This document shows positions 1 through 6,506 of a stretch of 16,617 nucleotides of DNA, piece by piece (positions within the stretch are counted from its first letter, which is position 1; every line of letters begins with the position of its first letter). Source of the stretch: Bacillota bacterium (lineage in GTDB: Bacteria; Bacillota; Clostridia; Acetivibrionales; JANLFN01). A program made the position numbers and the translations under genes. The notes beneath the pieces are model-generated. The model was not told where the DNA came from. It searched no databases and worked only from the letters and a program-made list of their open reading frames with translations. The stretch spans positions 1 to 16,617 of the forward strand of contig JAEWTV010000096.1 of NCBI GenBank assembly GCA_023397675.1, in the 5' to 3' direction.

Positions 1-171
1 CTGGTTTTTTTTACAACGGCTATGATTGATTATAGATGTGTTATTGTAAGAATTTATGATGTTAAATGTTCTATAAACATCACAATGAATCTTGCTTTTA
101 CAATTACATATCTGTAACTTCCATACACATTTAATCCTTTAAATTCAAATAAGTAATAGGAGGTTTTCCGA
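1..171 (+). other. ppdK upstream region
   Basis: This is the non-coding stretch before ppdK. The first dozen bases end in a run of eight T and may be the tail of an intrinsic terminator belonging to a gene left of the window, but its stem is not visible. A possible weak promoter is TTGCTT at 92-97, a 17-base spacer and TAACTT at 115-120; the -10 match is poor. A 6-bp inverted repeat (GATGTT at 58-63, AACATC at 76-81) has no known role. The ribosome site AGGAGG at 158-163 lies 8 bases before the ppdK ATG and fixes that start. Confidence 0.5.
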
Positions 172-2814
172 ATGACAAAGTACGTTTATCTGTTTAAGGA
201 AGGCAACGCTTCAATGAAAAACCTGCTTGGCGGTAAGGGTGCAAACCTTGCAGAAATGACAGGTTTAGGCCTTCCGGTTCCGAGAGGATTCACTGTATCA
301 ACAGAAGCCTGCACAAGGTATTATAGTGACGGAAAGACAATTTCTAAAGAAATTGAAGACCAGATTTATGATGCACTTGCTAAGACTGAAGCTACTGTTG
401 GAAAGAAATTTGGCGATCCCGAAAACCCATTTCTTGTTTCAGTACGTTCAGGTGCCAGGGCTTCAATGCCAGGCATGATGGACACAATACTTAATCTTGG
501 ATTAAACAATATTGTAGTCGATGGACTTGCAAAGCTTACAAACAATGAAAGATTTGCATATGACAGCTACAGAAGATTCATTCAGATGTTCAGCGATGTT
601 GTTATGGAAGTTGAAAAACCTAAGTTTGAAAAAATTCTTGATGCAGTGAAAGAAGAGAACGGTGCAAAGTTTGATACCGATCTTACTGCTGCTAACTTAA
701 AGGAAGTTGTTAAGAGATACTTGGAAATGTACAAGAAGGAAAAAGGTGCTGAATTCCCTCAGGATCCAAAGGTTCAGCTGATGGAAGCTGTAAAGGCCGT
801 TTTCCGTTCATGGGACAACCCTCGTGCAAACGTTTACAGAAGGCTTAATGACATACCAAGCGATTGGGGTACTGCAGTAAACGTTCAGGAGATGGTTTAC
901 GGTAACATGGGTAATGATTCAGGCACCGGTGTTGCGTTTACTAGAAATCCATCAACAGGTGAGAAAAAATTATACGGTGAATTCTTGATGAATGCACAGG
1001 GAGAAGATGTTGTTGCAGGTATCAGAACACCTCAGTCAATAGACCAGTTAAAGGATGTTATGCCTGCTGTATACGATCAGTTTGCAAACATTGCACAAAC
1101 CTTGGAAAATCACTACAGAGATATGCAGGACATGGAGTTTACTATTGAAAAAGGCAAACTTTTCATGCTCCAGACCAGAAACGGTAAGAGAACTGCTACC
1201 GCAGCATTAAAAATTGCGGTTGATCTTGTAAGCGAAGGTATGGCTTCCAAGGAAGAAGCAGTTATGAAAGTTGATCCTAAACAGCTTGATGCACTTCTCC
1301 ATCCTAATTTTGAACCGAAGGCATTAAAAGCTGCAACTCCTATCGCAAAGGGACTTCCAGCATCACCTGGAGCTGCAACAGGAAGAGTATTCTTCTTCGC
1401 TGATGATGCTGTAGAAGCTGCAAAAGGCGGAGAAAAGAATATAGTACTTGTAAGGCTTGAAACTTCACCTGAGGATATTGAAGGTATGCATGTTTCAAAG
1501 GGTATACTTACAGGCCGCGGTGGTATGACATCTCACGCAGCAGTTGTTGCCCGTGGTATGGGTACTTGCTGTGTTGCAGGCTGCAGTGAAGTAAAAATAA
1601 ATGAAGAAGAGAAATATTTCATAGATAAGAACGGAAAGAGATATGTTGAAGGAGACTGGATATCTCTCGATGGTTCTACAGGTAATGTTTACGGTGAAAA
1701 GCTACCTACAATTGCTCCTGAAATGACAGGTGATTTCGGAACCCTTATGGGATGGGCTGATGAACTCAGAACATTAAAGGTAAGAACCAATGCAGATACT
1801 CCAAAGGATGCTGAACAGGCAATGAAATTTGGAGCAGAAGGTATAGGTCTCTGCCGTACAGAGCACATGTTCTTCGAACCTGATAGAATCCCTGCAATGA
1901 GAGAAATGATAGTTGCAAGGACTGAAGAACAGAGAAGAAAAGCTCTTGATAAGCTGCTTCCAATGCAGAGAAGCGACTTTGAAGGCCTCTTCACAGCTAT
2001 GAAAGGTTTCCCTGTAACCATCAGGTTCCTGGATCCTCCACTTCATGAATTCCTCCCACAGGAAAATGACGATATAGCTGCTCTTGCAAAAGAAATGGGA
2101 ATGACCTTTGATGATCTCAAGGGAATAGTTGCTGACCTACATGAATTTAACCCAATGATGGGCCACAGAGGCTGCCGTCTTGCAGTTACTTACCCTGAAA
2201 TTGCTGAAATGCAGACAAGAGCTGTTATAGAAGCTGCTATTAATGTAAACAAAAAGGGTATGAGCATTATACCTGAAATAATGATTCCTCTGGTTGGTGA
2301 AATTAAGGAATTAAAATTCGTTAAGGACGTTGTAGTGAAGACAGCTGATGCGGTTATAAAGAACGCAGGCGTTGACCTTAAGTATAAGGTTGGTACAATG
2401 ATTGAAATACCAAGAGCTGCAATTACTGCTGACGAAATTGCGAAGGAAGCTGAATTCTTCTCATTTGGTACAAACGACCTTACCCAGATGACATTCGGCT
2501 TCAGCCGTGATGATGCCGGTAAGTTCCTTGACGAATACTACAACAAGAAGATATATGAATCAGATCCATTTGCAAGACTTGACCAGACAGGTGTTGGCAA
2601 GCTTGTTAAGATGGCTGCAGAGCTCGGTAAGAAAACAAGACCTGACATTAAGCTTGGTATCTGTGGAGAACACGGTGGAGATCCATCATCCATAGAATTC
2701 TGTCATAAGGCAGGACTTAACTATGTATCGTGTTCACCTTTCCGTGTCCCGATAGCAAGACTTGCAGCTGCACATGCTGCAATCAAGAAAGAGGGAGACC
2801 TTGGGCAGAAGTAA
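172..2814 (+). CDS. ppdK: Pyruvate, phosphate dikinase
   Basis: Cytoplasmic enzyme interconverting pyruvate, ATP and Pi with PEP, AMP and PPi; in anaerobic clostridia it serves PPi-linked glycolysis and gluconeogenesis. The 880 residues match the family length. In order: an ATP-grasp nucleotide-binding domain (about 1-340) with Lys22 in GGKGANLAEM and Arg92 in SVRSGARASMPGMMD; the swivelling phosphohistidine domain (about 380-510) with catalytic His455 in GRGGMTSHAAVVARG, preceded by Thr453; and the PEP/pyruvate TIM barrel (about 540-874) with GLCRTEHMFF and the acid/base Cys831 in GICGEHGG. Lys22, Arg92, His455 and Cys831 fall at the numbers known for the Clostridium symbiosum enzyme, so the start is right and there are no large indels. 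It is a single-gene unit with a strong ribosome site and a terminator straight after. No PPDK regulatory-protein gene is nearby. Confidence 0.98.
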   Translation: MTKYVYLFKEGNASMKNLLGGKGANLAEMTGLGLPVPRGFTVSTEACTRYYSDGKTISKEIEDQIYDALAKTEATVGKKFGDPENPFLVSVRSGARASMPGMMDTILNLGLNNIVVDGLAKLTNNERFAYDSYRRFIQMFSDVVMEVEKPKFEKILDAVKEENGAKFDTDLTAANLKEVVKRYLEMYKKEKGAEFPQDPKVQLMEAVKAVFRSWDNPRANVYRRLNDIPSDWGTAVNVQEMVYGNMGNDSGTGVAFTRNPSTGEKKLYGEFLMNAQGEDVVAGIRTPQSIDQLKDVMPAVYDQFANIAQTLENHYRDMQDMEFTIEKGKLFMLQTRNGKRTATAALKIAVDLVSEGMASKEEAVMKVDPKQLDALLHPNFEPKALKAATPIAKGLPASPGAATGRVFFFADDAVEAAKGGEKNIVLVRLETSPEDIEGMHVSKGILTGRGGMTSHAAVVARGMGTCCVAGCSEVKINEEEKYFIDKNGKRYVEGDWISLDGSTGNVYGEKLPTIAPEMTGDFGTLMGWADELRTLKVRTNADTPKDAEQAMKFGAEGIGLCRTEHMFFEPDRIPAMREMIVARTEEQRRKALDKLLPMQRSDFEGLFTAMKGFPVTIRFLDPPLHEFLPQENDDIAALAKEMGMTFDDLKGIVADLHEFNPMMGHRGCRLAVTYPEIAEMQTRAVIEAAINVNKKGMSIIPEIMIPLVGEIKELKFVKDVVVKTADAVIKNAGVDLKYKVGTMIEIPRAAITADEIAKEAEFFSFGTNDLTQMTFGFSRDDAGKFLDEYYNKKIYESDPFARLDQTGVGKLVKMAAELGKKTRPDIKLGICGEHGGDPSSIEFCHKAGLNYVSCSPFRVPIARLAAAHAAIKKEGDLGQK

Positions 2815-2827
2815 GATTGTATTTATA

Positions 2828-2863
2828 ACAAGAGAAGCTTGTATAAGCTTCTCTTGTTTTTTT
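2828..2863 (+). terminator. ppdK intrinsic terminator
   Basis: A perfect 13-bp stem (ACAAGAGAAGCTT at 2828-2840, loop GTAT, complementary arm 2845-2857) is followed by a T run. It starts 13 bases after the ppdK stop codon and ends that transcript before the next gene. Confidence 0.95.
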
Positions 2864-2898
2864 ATTGTCCTGCTTCAAAAAAATAGATAATTTATGTA

Positions 2899-2907
2899 TG
2901 GTATAAT
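2899..2907 (+). promoter_or_regulatory. Extended -10 promoter for the LysE-type gene
   Basis: TGG followed by a perfect TATAAT (2902-2907) makes an extended -10 element. No good -35 box is visible 17 bases upstream. Transcription would start near 2914, only 12 to 24 bases before the two candidate start codons of the following gene. Confidence 0.6.
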
Positions 2908-2925
2908 AAGGTGATTAAATAATCA

Positions 2926-3570
2926 GTGGGGTTCCAAATGCTGTCCATTTTTTTAAATTCACTTATAGTGGGATATTCAGGGGCACTAATGCCCGGTCCT
3001 ATGCTTACATATACAATAGAAAAAAGTATGCACAAGAATTATAAAACAGGACTTTTCCTGGCCTTGGGACATGTTCTTTTCGAATTACTTATTGTAGTCC
3101 TGTTGTTTATTGGCGCAGGGAAATTCTTTGAAAAAGATATTTCCAAAATGATAATAGGCTTAATTGGGGGGCTGATTTTACTCTATTTTGGATTTGGTAT
3201 GATAAAGGATGTCTACTTTGACAGGGTTTCTATAAAAAGCGAAGATACAGGTAAAGACAAACATGGGAGTGCTTTCTTTGCAGGTATTGTATTGAGTGCA
3301 ACAAACCCTTACTTCCTAATATGGTGGTCTGCAGTAGGTTTGACATTTATAATCAGTTCATATAATTCGTTTGGACTTATAGGTATAATATTCTTTTATT
3401 TAGGACATATATTGGCTGATTTTTCCTGGTTTATCTTTGTAGCTGCATTAATAAGTAAGACAAGTCACCTTATAAATATAAAAGTTTATAGGATTTTAAT
3501 AGTAGTTTTGGCTTTATGTCTAATTGGGTTTGGAGTTAAATTTCTTTTAGGAAGTATCCAATATATTTAG
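2926..3570 (+). CDS. LysE/RhtB-family exporter
   Basis: Probable amino-acid or small-metabolite exporter in the cytoplasmic membrane. The 214 residues form about six hydrophobic segments (roughly 7-25, 38-62, 67-86, 115-137, 145-170, 187-207). The N-terminal pattern GYSGALMPGPML, with its Pro-Gly-Pro turn, is the LysE-family signature. The substrate cannot be told from sequence; the family covers lysine, threonine, homoserine and other compounds. The start is uncertain. GTG at 2926 has GGTGAT 10 bases upstream, but if the TATAAT at 2902-2907 is the promoter, that site would be barely transcribed; ATG at 2938, preceded by GTGGGG, would then be the start and give 210 residues. The gene stands alone and no clear terminator follows it. 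Confidence 0.85.
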   Translation: MGFQMLSIFLNSLIVGYSGALMPGPMLTYTIEKSMHKNYKTGLFLALGHVLFELLIVVLLFIGAGKFFEKDISKMIIGLIGGLILLYFGFGMIKDVYFDRVSIKSEDTGKDKHGSAFFAGIVLSATNPYFLIWWSAVGLTFIISSYNSFGLIGIIFFYLGHILADFSWFIFVAALISKTSHLINIKVYRILIVVLALCLIGFGVKFLLGSIQYI

Positions 3571-3643
3571 TGGTAAAATTATGTTTTGTATTTATAAAAT
3601 ATTGCTGTCTGTATTGCAAAATTGACAACTATTTAGTCATTTC

Positions 3644-3672
3644 TTGACGATAAAGTTGGAATATGATAGAAT
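3644..3672 (+). promoter_or_regulatory. Sigma-A promoter of the 135-aa membrane protein gene
   Basis: TTGACG at 3644-3649, a 17-base spacer and TAGAAT at 3667-3672, with TG one base before the -10 (extended -10). This is one of the best promoters in the window. It gives a short leader to the AGGGGG ribosome site at 3699-3704 and the ATG at 3712. Confidence 0.8.
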
Positions 3673-3711
3673 ACCGCGTGTCAAGTATAAAATACCATAG
3701 GGGGTTAAAAA

Positions 3712-4119
3712 ATGAAAAAGGCAGCTCTTATTCTTGTAATTATTGGTACAGTAGCATCATTATTATTAGGCATAGTATGGTTATCAGATTATAACGACAC
3801 TAAGGATATGGTAAATTCTGCCAAAGATTTAGTGGATTCAGTAGGTGGCGCCAGTGATGAATTCAATGATGCGGTATCAACTTATGACAATGCAGGCACA
3901 TCATCTTATGCATTGATTATTGGTGGAGTTTTAGCATTCGCAGCTTTCCTTTTATCTAAAAAAATCGGAAAAACTATTACTGGATTAATATTATTAGTAA
4001 TAGGTATCGTACCTGGTATATTTGCTCCAAAGGCTTTTGTAGCAACAGCTGCAATTATTATTGCAGGAATTTTGACTTTACTTGCGAAAGACAATAGTAA
4101 TACTAATACAGTAGCATAA
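3712..4119 (+). CDS. Small four-helix membrane protein, unknown function
   Basis: I do not recognise this family. The 135 residues hold four likely membrane segments: about 4-26, 65-82, 86-104 and 108-124. Between the first and second is a polar, Asp/Ser/Asn-rich stretch of about 38 residues (roughly 27-64, including DYNDTKDMVNSAKDLVDSV) with an amphipathic-helix look. The tail is short and Asn/Thr-rich. The first segment could be a signal anchor; there is no lipobox or known catalytic motif. The start is firm: AGGGGG lies 7 bases upstream and a strong promoter precedes it. It is monocistronic, bounded by that promoter and a hairpin terminator. The promoter strength suggests steady expression. 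The layout resembles small DUF4064-like membrane proteins, but I cannot confirm that. Confidence 0.8.
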   Translation: MKKAALILVIIGTVASLLLGIVWLSDYNDTKDMVNSAKDLVDSVGGASDEFNDAVSTYDNAGTSSYALIIGGVLAFAAFLLSKKIGKTITGLILLVIGIVPGIFAPKAFVATAAIIIAGILTLLAKDNSNTNTVA

Positions 4120-4134
4120 TAATTAATAATTAGA

Positions 4135-4175
4135 AATAAAACCTTCATTTCGAAAAAATGAAGGTTTTATTATAT
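4135..4175 (+). terminator. Terminator after the 135-aa membrane protein gene
   Basis: A 16-bp stem pairs 4135-4150 (AATAAAACCTTCATTT) with 4156-4171 around a CGAAA loop, and the 3' arm ends in a T-rich tail. The complementary strand also ends T-rich, so it could stop minus-strand transcripts arriving from the right as well. Confidence 0.85.
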
Positions 4176-4256
4176 TATAAGATGTGTAAAAAGGATATGA
4201 TTAAAGTTAACTTAGACCATATCTTTTTATTTTTATGTTTTAAATTAATTCATTAT

Positions 4257-4519
4257 TTACTTTTTAAGGTTGTTTTTAATTACTATAACTTTTCTTTTAC
4301 CGTCCTTAAGGTCATCTTTACTTATAGTGTAAATATCCTGAACAACCTCTTTTGCTCCTACAATTTTCGCAATTTCATCTATTGTAGCATCTGATGAATG
4401 TTAGGTATAATAATTTAAGGTTTAAGCTGTTCTATAAGGTTAAATCCTTTTCTGTTTTCCAGAGAATAGTCTGAGAAGCTGTTATTAAACTGCATGAAAA
4501 CCACATCAATTTTTCCTAA
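4257..4519 (-). pseudogene. Decayed C-terminal copy of the MBL-fold lipoprotein gene
   Basis: Translating the minus strand gives a clear but broken copy of the last 87 residues of the intact lipoprotein encoded at 4587-5456. The final 47 codons match at 42 of 47 positions, ending in KRKVIVIKNNLKK and a stop. Upstream the copy continues as QFNNSFSDYSL...GFNLIEQLKP. Here the codon for Gln237 has become TAA. One base is then missing just before the HSSDA stretch, which shifts the frame. Similarity stops at the equivalent of Leu203-Gly204; beyond that point the DNA is the intact gene's terminator. There is no start codon, signal peptide or HxHxDH motif, so it cannot make a working enzyme. The simplest reading is an old tandem duplication whose downstream copy lost its 5' two-thirds and decayed. 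Confidence 0.9.
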
Positions 4520-4553
4520 ATAAAATACAGCCAGCATCCTGAGATGCTGGCTG
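4518..4553 (-). terminator. Terminator of the MBL-fold lipoprotein gene
   Basis: On the minus strand an 11-bp perfect stem (CAGCCAGCATC with its complement, plus-strand 4528-4553, loop TCAG) is followed by TATTTTATTT. It lies about 33 bases past the stop of the intact gene and separates it from the decayed copy. The plus strand has no T run, so it acts on the minus strand. Confidence 0.9.
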
Positions 4554-4586
4554 CTTGCTGTCAAAAATCTATATTATAGCTTTAAT

Positions 4587-5456
4587 TTACTTTGCAAGGT
4601 TGTCTTTGATTACGATAACTTTCCTTTTGCCGTCTTTAAGGTCATCTTTGCTAACCGTATAAATATCATCTACAACTTCTTTTGCTCCTACAATCTTCGC
4701 AATTTCATCTGTTGTAGCATCTGATGAATGTGAAGGGATAATTATCTGCGGTTTGAGCTGTTCTATAAGCTTAAAGCCATTACCATTGGTGAGAGAGTAA
4801 TCGGAATAACTGTTATCAAATTGCATGATAGCGATATCAATTTTTCCCAGGGCTTTCATCTGCTCGTCTGTAAGCTTTGTTTGCCCGATATCACCCATGT
4901 GAGCTATTCTTAATCCATCTACTTCATAAACATATATAATGTTATCAGGTGTATCTTTATTTATTGTATCACCCAAGTGTGAAGATGCTATACTTGAAAC
5001 CTTCATATCTTTTACTTCGAAGTTTTCAACCGTGTAATATGACTTCTTACCTGTTGCAGTTAAATCGAATACACTATCAATGTGGTCCGGATGAGCATGA
5101 GTGGATGTGATTATATCAGACTTAACCCCAGGTGCAACTGCGTATGGGTCTGCAACGGCGACCGTACCGTTTTTTGAAATAATCATATAACATGTGTTTG
5201 TGTATGTCTTATCTGTAGAAAGGGTCCTGATTACTGTTTTTCCTGTATCGTTTTTATTTATTGCACTGTTCTCGTCTTTTGTTGATGCAGGTGCAGATGT
5301 TGGCTGAGTTGTTGTGCTTACAGTTGTACTTGCTTCGGTTTTAGTCGATGTTGTGCCGGATGCCTTTGAATCAGAACTGCCACATCCTGTAAGGAATAGC
5401 ATTGGCAATGAAATACTAATTATTGCTGTTAGAAGCAACCTGATACTCTTTTTCAT
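4587..5456 (-). CDS. Metallo-beta-lactamase-fold lipoprotein
   Basis: Predicted exported lipoprotein with a metal-dependent hydrolase domain. The 289 residues start with a lipoprotein signal peptide: MKKSIR, a hydrophobic core and the lipobox LTGC, giving lipidated Cys25. A Ser/Thr/Pro-rich linker (about 28-60) follows, then an MBL-fold domain (about 73-289). Metal ligands are recognisable: His120-x-His122-x-Asp124-His125 in STHAHPDHID, His160 in SSHLGD, Asp189 in HMGD and His243 in PSHSSD. The domain resembles the UlaG/Lactamase_B_3 branch rather than true beta-lactamases; the substrate is unknown. The start is ATG at 5456, because GGAGGG lies 4 bases upstream and the signal peptide begins there; an in-frame ATG at 5486 would add ten residues with no ribosome site. 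It has its own promoter and terminator. A broken second copy lies downstream. Confidence 0.88.
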   Translation of the reverse strand: MKKSIRLLLTAIISISLPMLFLTGCGSSDSKASGTTSTKTEASTTVSTTTQPTSAPASTKDENSAINKNDTGKTVIRTLSTDKTYTNTCYMIISKNGTVAVADPYAVAPGVKSDIITSTHAHPDHIDSVFDLTATGKKSYYTVENFEVKDMKVSSIASSHLGDTINKDTPDNIIYVYEVDGLRIAHMGDIGQTKLTDEQMKALGKIDIAIMQFDNSYSDYSLTNGNGFKLIEQLKPQIIIPSHSSDATTDEIAKIVGAKEVVDDIYTVSKDDLKDGKRKVIVIKDNLAK

Positions 5457-5489
5457 ATAACCCTCCATTAAAAAATATATATACATGCT

Positions 5490-5517
5490 AGTATATACTT
5501 TAAAGGAGCATATTCAA
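5490..5517 (-). promoter_or_regulatory. Sigma-A promoter of the MBL-fold lipoprotein gene
   Basis: On the minus strand TTGAAT (plus-strand 5512-5517), a 16-base spacer and TATACT (5490-5495). It lies 34 bases before the chosen ATG, leaving room for the GGAGGG ribosome site. Confidence 0.7.
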
Positions 5518-5553
5518 ATAAACAAACTTTTTATTTTGTATAAAATTTTGTAC

Positions 5554-5581
5554 AAAAAAAAGGAAGTCTTTTGACCTCCCC
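5554..5581 (-). terminator. ribU terminator
   Basis: On the minus strand GGAGGTC pairs with GACTTCC (one G-T pair, plus-strand 5562-5568 and 5573-5579) around an AAAA loop, followed directly by eight T. It lies just past the ribU stop and isolates it from the lipoprotein gene. Confidence 0.9.
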
Positions 5582-5598
5582 TTGTAAAAAATTGCTTT

Positions 5599-6159
5599 TT
5601 AGTTATATTTTATTTCTTTGCCTGTTGCTCTTAAAAATGTCGCCAATGGTTTATAAACACACGCAACTATTACTGAATTTATACCGGCCTTGGCAAGATT
5701 AAACGGTAGAAATGCAGGTAAGATAAGCTTGATTACCGCATCCAAAGTCATACCATATAATATGGGATCAATAATCATATTAAGCGGAATCATGATTGCA
5801 GCCATACTTAATGAACCTGCAACCAACGCAACAATGGCACCCTTAAAATTATGCATTTTCTTATAAATTAAACCTGCAACTAATACTAAAGTGCCAGTTG
5901 CTATAACATGCATCAAAAAGCCTACAAAACCGCTGGCAGCACTTACTGTTATTGCTTGAATAAAGGATACAACAACTGTCATCAAAAGTCCGGCAGCCGG
6001 ACCAAACATAAAAGAACCAACAAGTATAGGCATGTCGCTGGGCTCATACTCCAAATATGGAGCTGCGGGAATAATAGGAAATCTTACAATAAGCATAAGT
6101 ATAATTGCCAACGAACACAACACACCCATTTTAACCATTTTGTTAACTGAAAATCTCAT
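5599..6159 (-). CDS. ribU: Riboflavin ECF transporter S component RibU
   Basis: Membrane protein that binds riboflavin and works with the shared ECF ATPases and EcfT, which are not in this window. The 186 residues match the S-component length and form about six hydrophobic segments. The stretch after the first segment, LEYEPSDMPILVGSFMFGP, is the RibU pattern, and FLMHVIATGTLVLVAGLIY and PFNLAKAGINS are typical of later segments. The start is ATG at 6159, with AAAGGGGTG 6 bases upstream. The FMN riboswitch directly upstream fixes the substrate as riboflavin/FMN-related far more firmly than the protein alone. It is monocistronic, ending in its own terminator. Expected behaviour from the family: FMN binding to the leader terminates transcription and lowers riboflavin uptake. 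Confidence 0.95.
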   Translation of the reverse strand: MRFSVNKMVKMGVLCSLAIILMLIVRFPIIPAAPYLEYEPSDMPILVGSFMFGPAAGLLMTVVVSFIQAITVSAASGFVGFLMHVIATGTLVLVAGLIYKKMHNFKGAIVALVAGSLSMAAIMIPLNMIIDPILYGMTLDAVIKLILPAFLPFNLAKAGINSVIVACVYKPLATFLRATGKEIKYN

Positions 6160-6194
6160 TTAAAACACCCCTTTAATAATTTTATCTCCGGGGG

Positions 6195-6224
6195 AATAAA
6201 AAACCCCGGGATACAATCCCAGGG
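6195..6224 (-). terminator. Attenuator terminator of the ribU leader
   Basis: On the minus strand CCCTGGGAT (plus-strand 6216-6224) pairs with ATCCCGGGG (6204-6212) around a TGT loop with one T-G pair, followed by TTTTTTATT. It sits between the FMN aptamer and the ribU ribosome site, where an FMN-dependent terminator is expected. Its 3' arm could also pair with CCCCGG (minus strand, plus-strand 6188-6193) just downstream. Confidence 0.9.
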
Positions 6225-6245
6225 AACCCATACACTTTTTTGTGC

Positions 6246-6376
6246 ACGCAATTCTTCTTTCATCCGGACTTTACCGTCGGCCCCGGAATCTAACCGGGTC
6301 TGCTTTAAGCTCGCGGGCTAATGGCATTAACCATATTACCGCCGATAGGGAATTACACCCATCCCTGAAGATCGTA
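6246..6376 (-). ncRNA. FMN riboswitch (RFN element)
   Basis: Read on the minus strand, the region carries the RFN conserved blocks in order: GATCTTCAGGG, GGGTGTAATTCCC, ATCGGCGGTAAT, AGCCCGCGAGC, a GCAGACCCGGT block, ATTCCGGGGCCGACGGT, GTCCGGATG and the closing GAAGAATT. One base in the second block (GTGTAATT) differs from the usual GTGAAATT. It lies between a strong promoter and a terminator ahead of ribU. In this class FMN binding normally promotes termination. Confidence 0.97.
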
Positions 6377-6398
6377 CTGTTTATTTTTTAACAATATA

Positions 6399-6427
6399 AT
6401 TATAGCACTTAATACTTTAGGTTTCAA
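6399..6427 (-). promoter_or_regulatory. Sigma-A promoter of the FMN riboswitch-ribU unit
   Basis: On the minus strand TTGAAA (plus-strand 6422-6427), a 17-base spacer and a perfect TATAAT (6399-6404), with TGC in front of the -10 (extended -10). Transcription would start about 15-20 bases before the FMN aptamer. Confidence 0.85.
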
Positions 6428-6457
6428 TATAGTAAAATAATTTTAAAAAAAAATTTT

Positions 6458-6495
6458 GATAAATAAAAAAGCGGTTCTCCGGGGAGAACCGCTTT
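6458..6495 (-). terminator. Glutamine synthetase terminator
   Basis: On the minus strand AAAGCGGTTCTC and GAGAACCGCTTT (plus-strand 6468-6495) form a near-perfect stem around a four-base loop, followed by TTTATTTATC. It begins about a dozen bases after the stop codon. Confidence 0.93.
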
Positions 6496-6506
6496 GAGGG
6501 GTTTTA

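Noticed and set aside
1689..2046. Several minus-strand open frames inside ppdK
   Set aside because: They are shadows of a fully conserved enzyme, with no start signals.
3600..3643. TTGACA at 3622-3627 as a second -35 box
   Set aside because: No -10 box lies 16-18 bases downstream; the TTGACG/TAGAAT pair is far better.
4158..4394. Plus-strand open frame of 78 codons
   Set aside because: It runs antisense through the decayed lipoprotein copy and has no ribosome site; the minus-strand homology explains the sequence.
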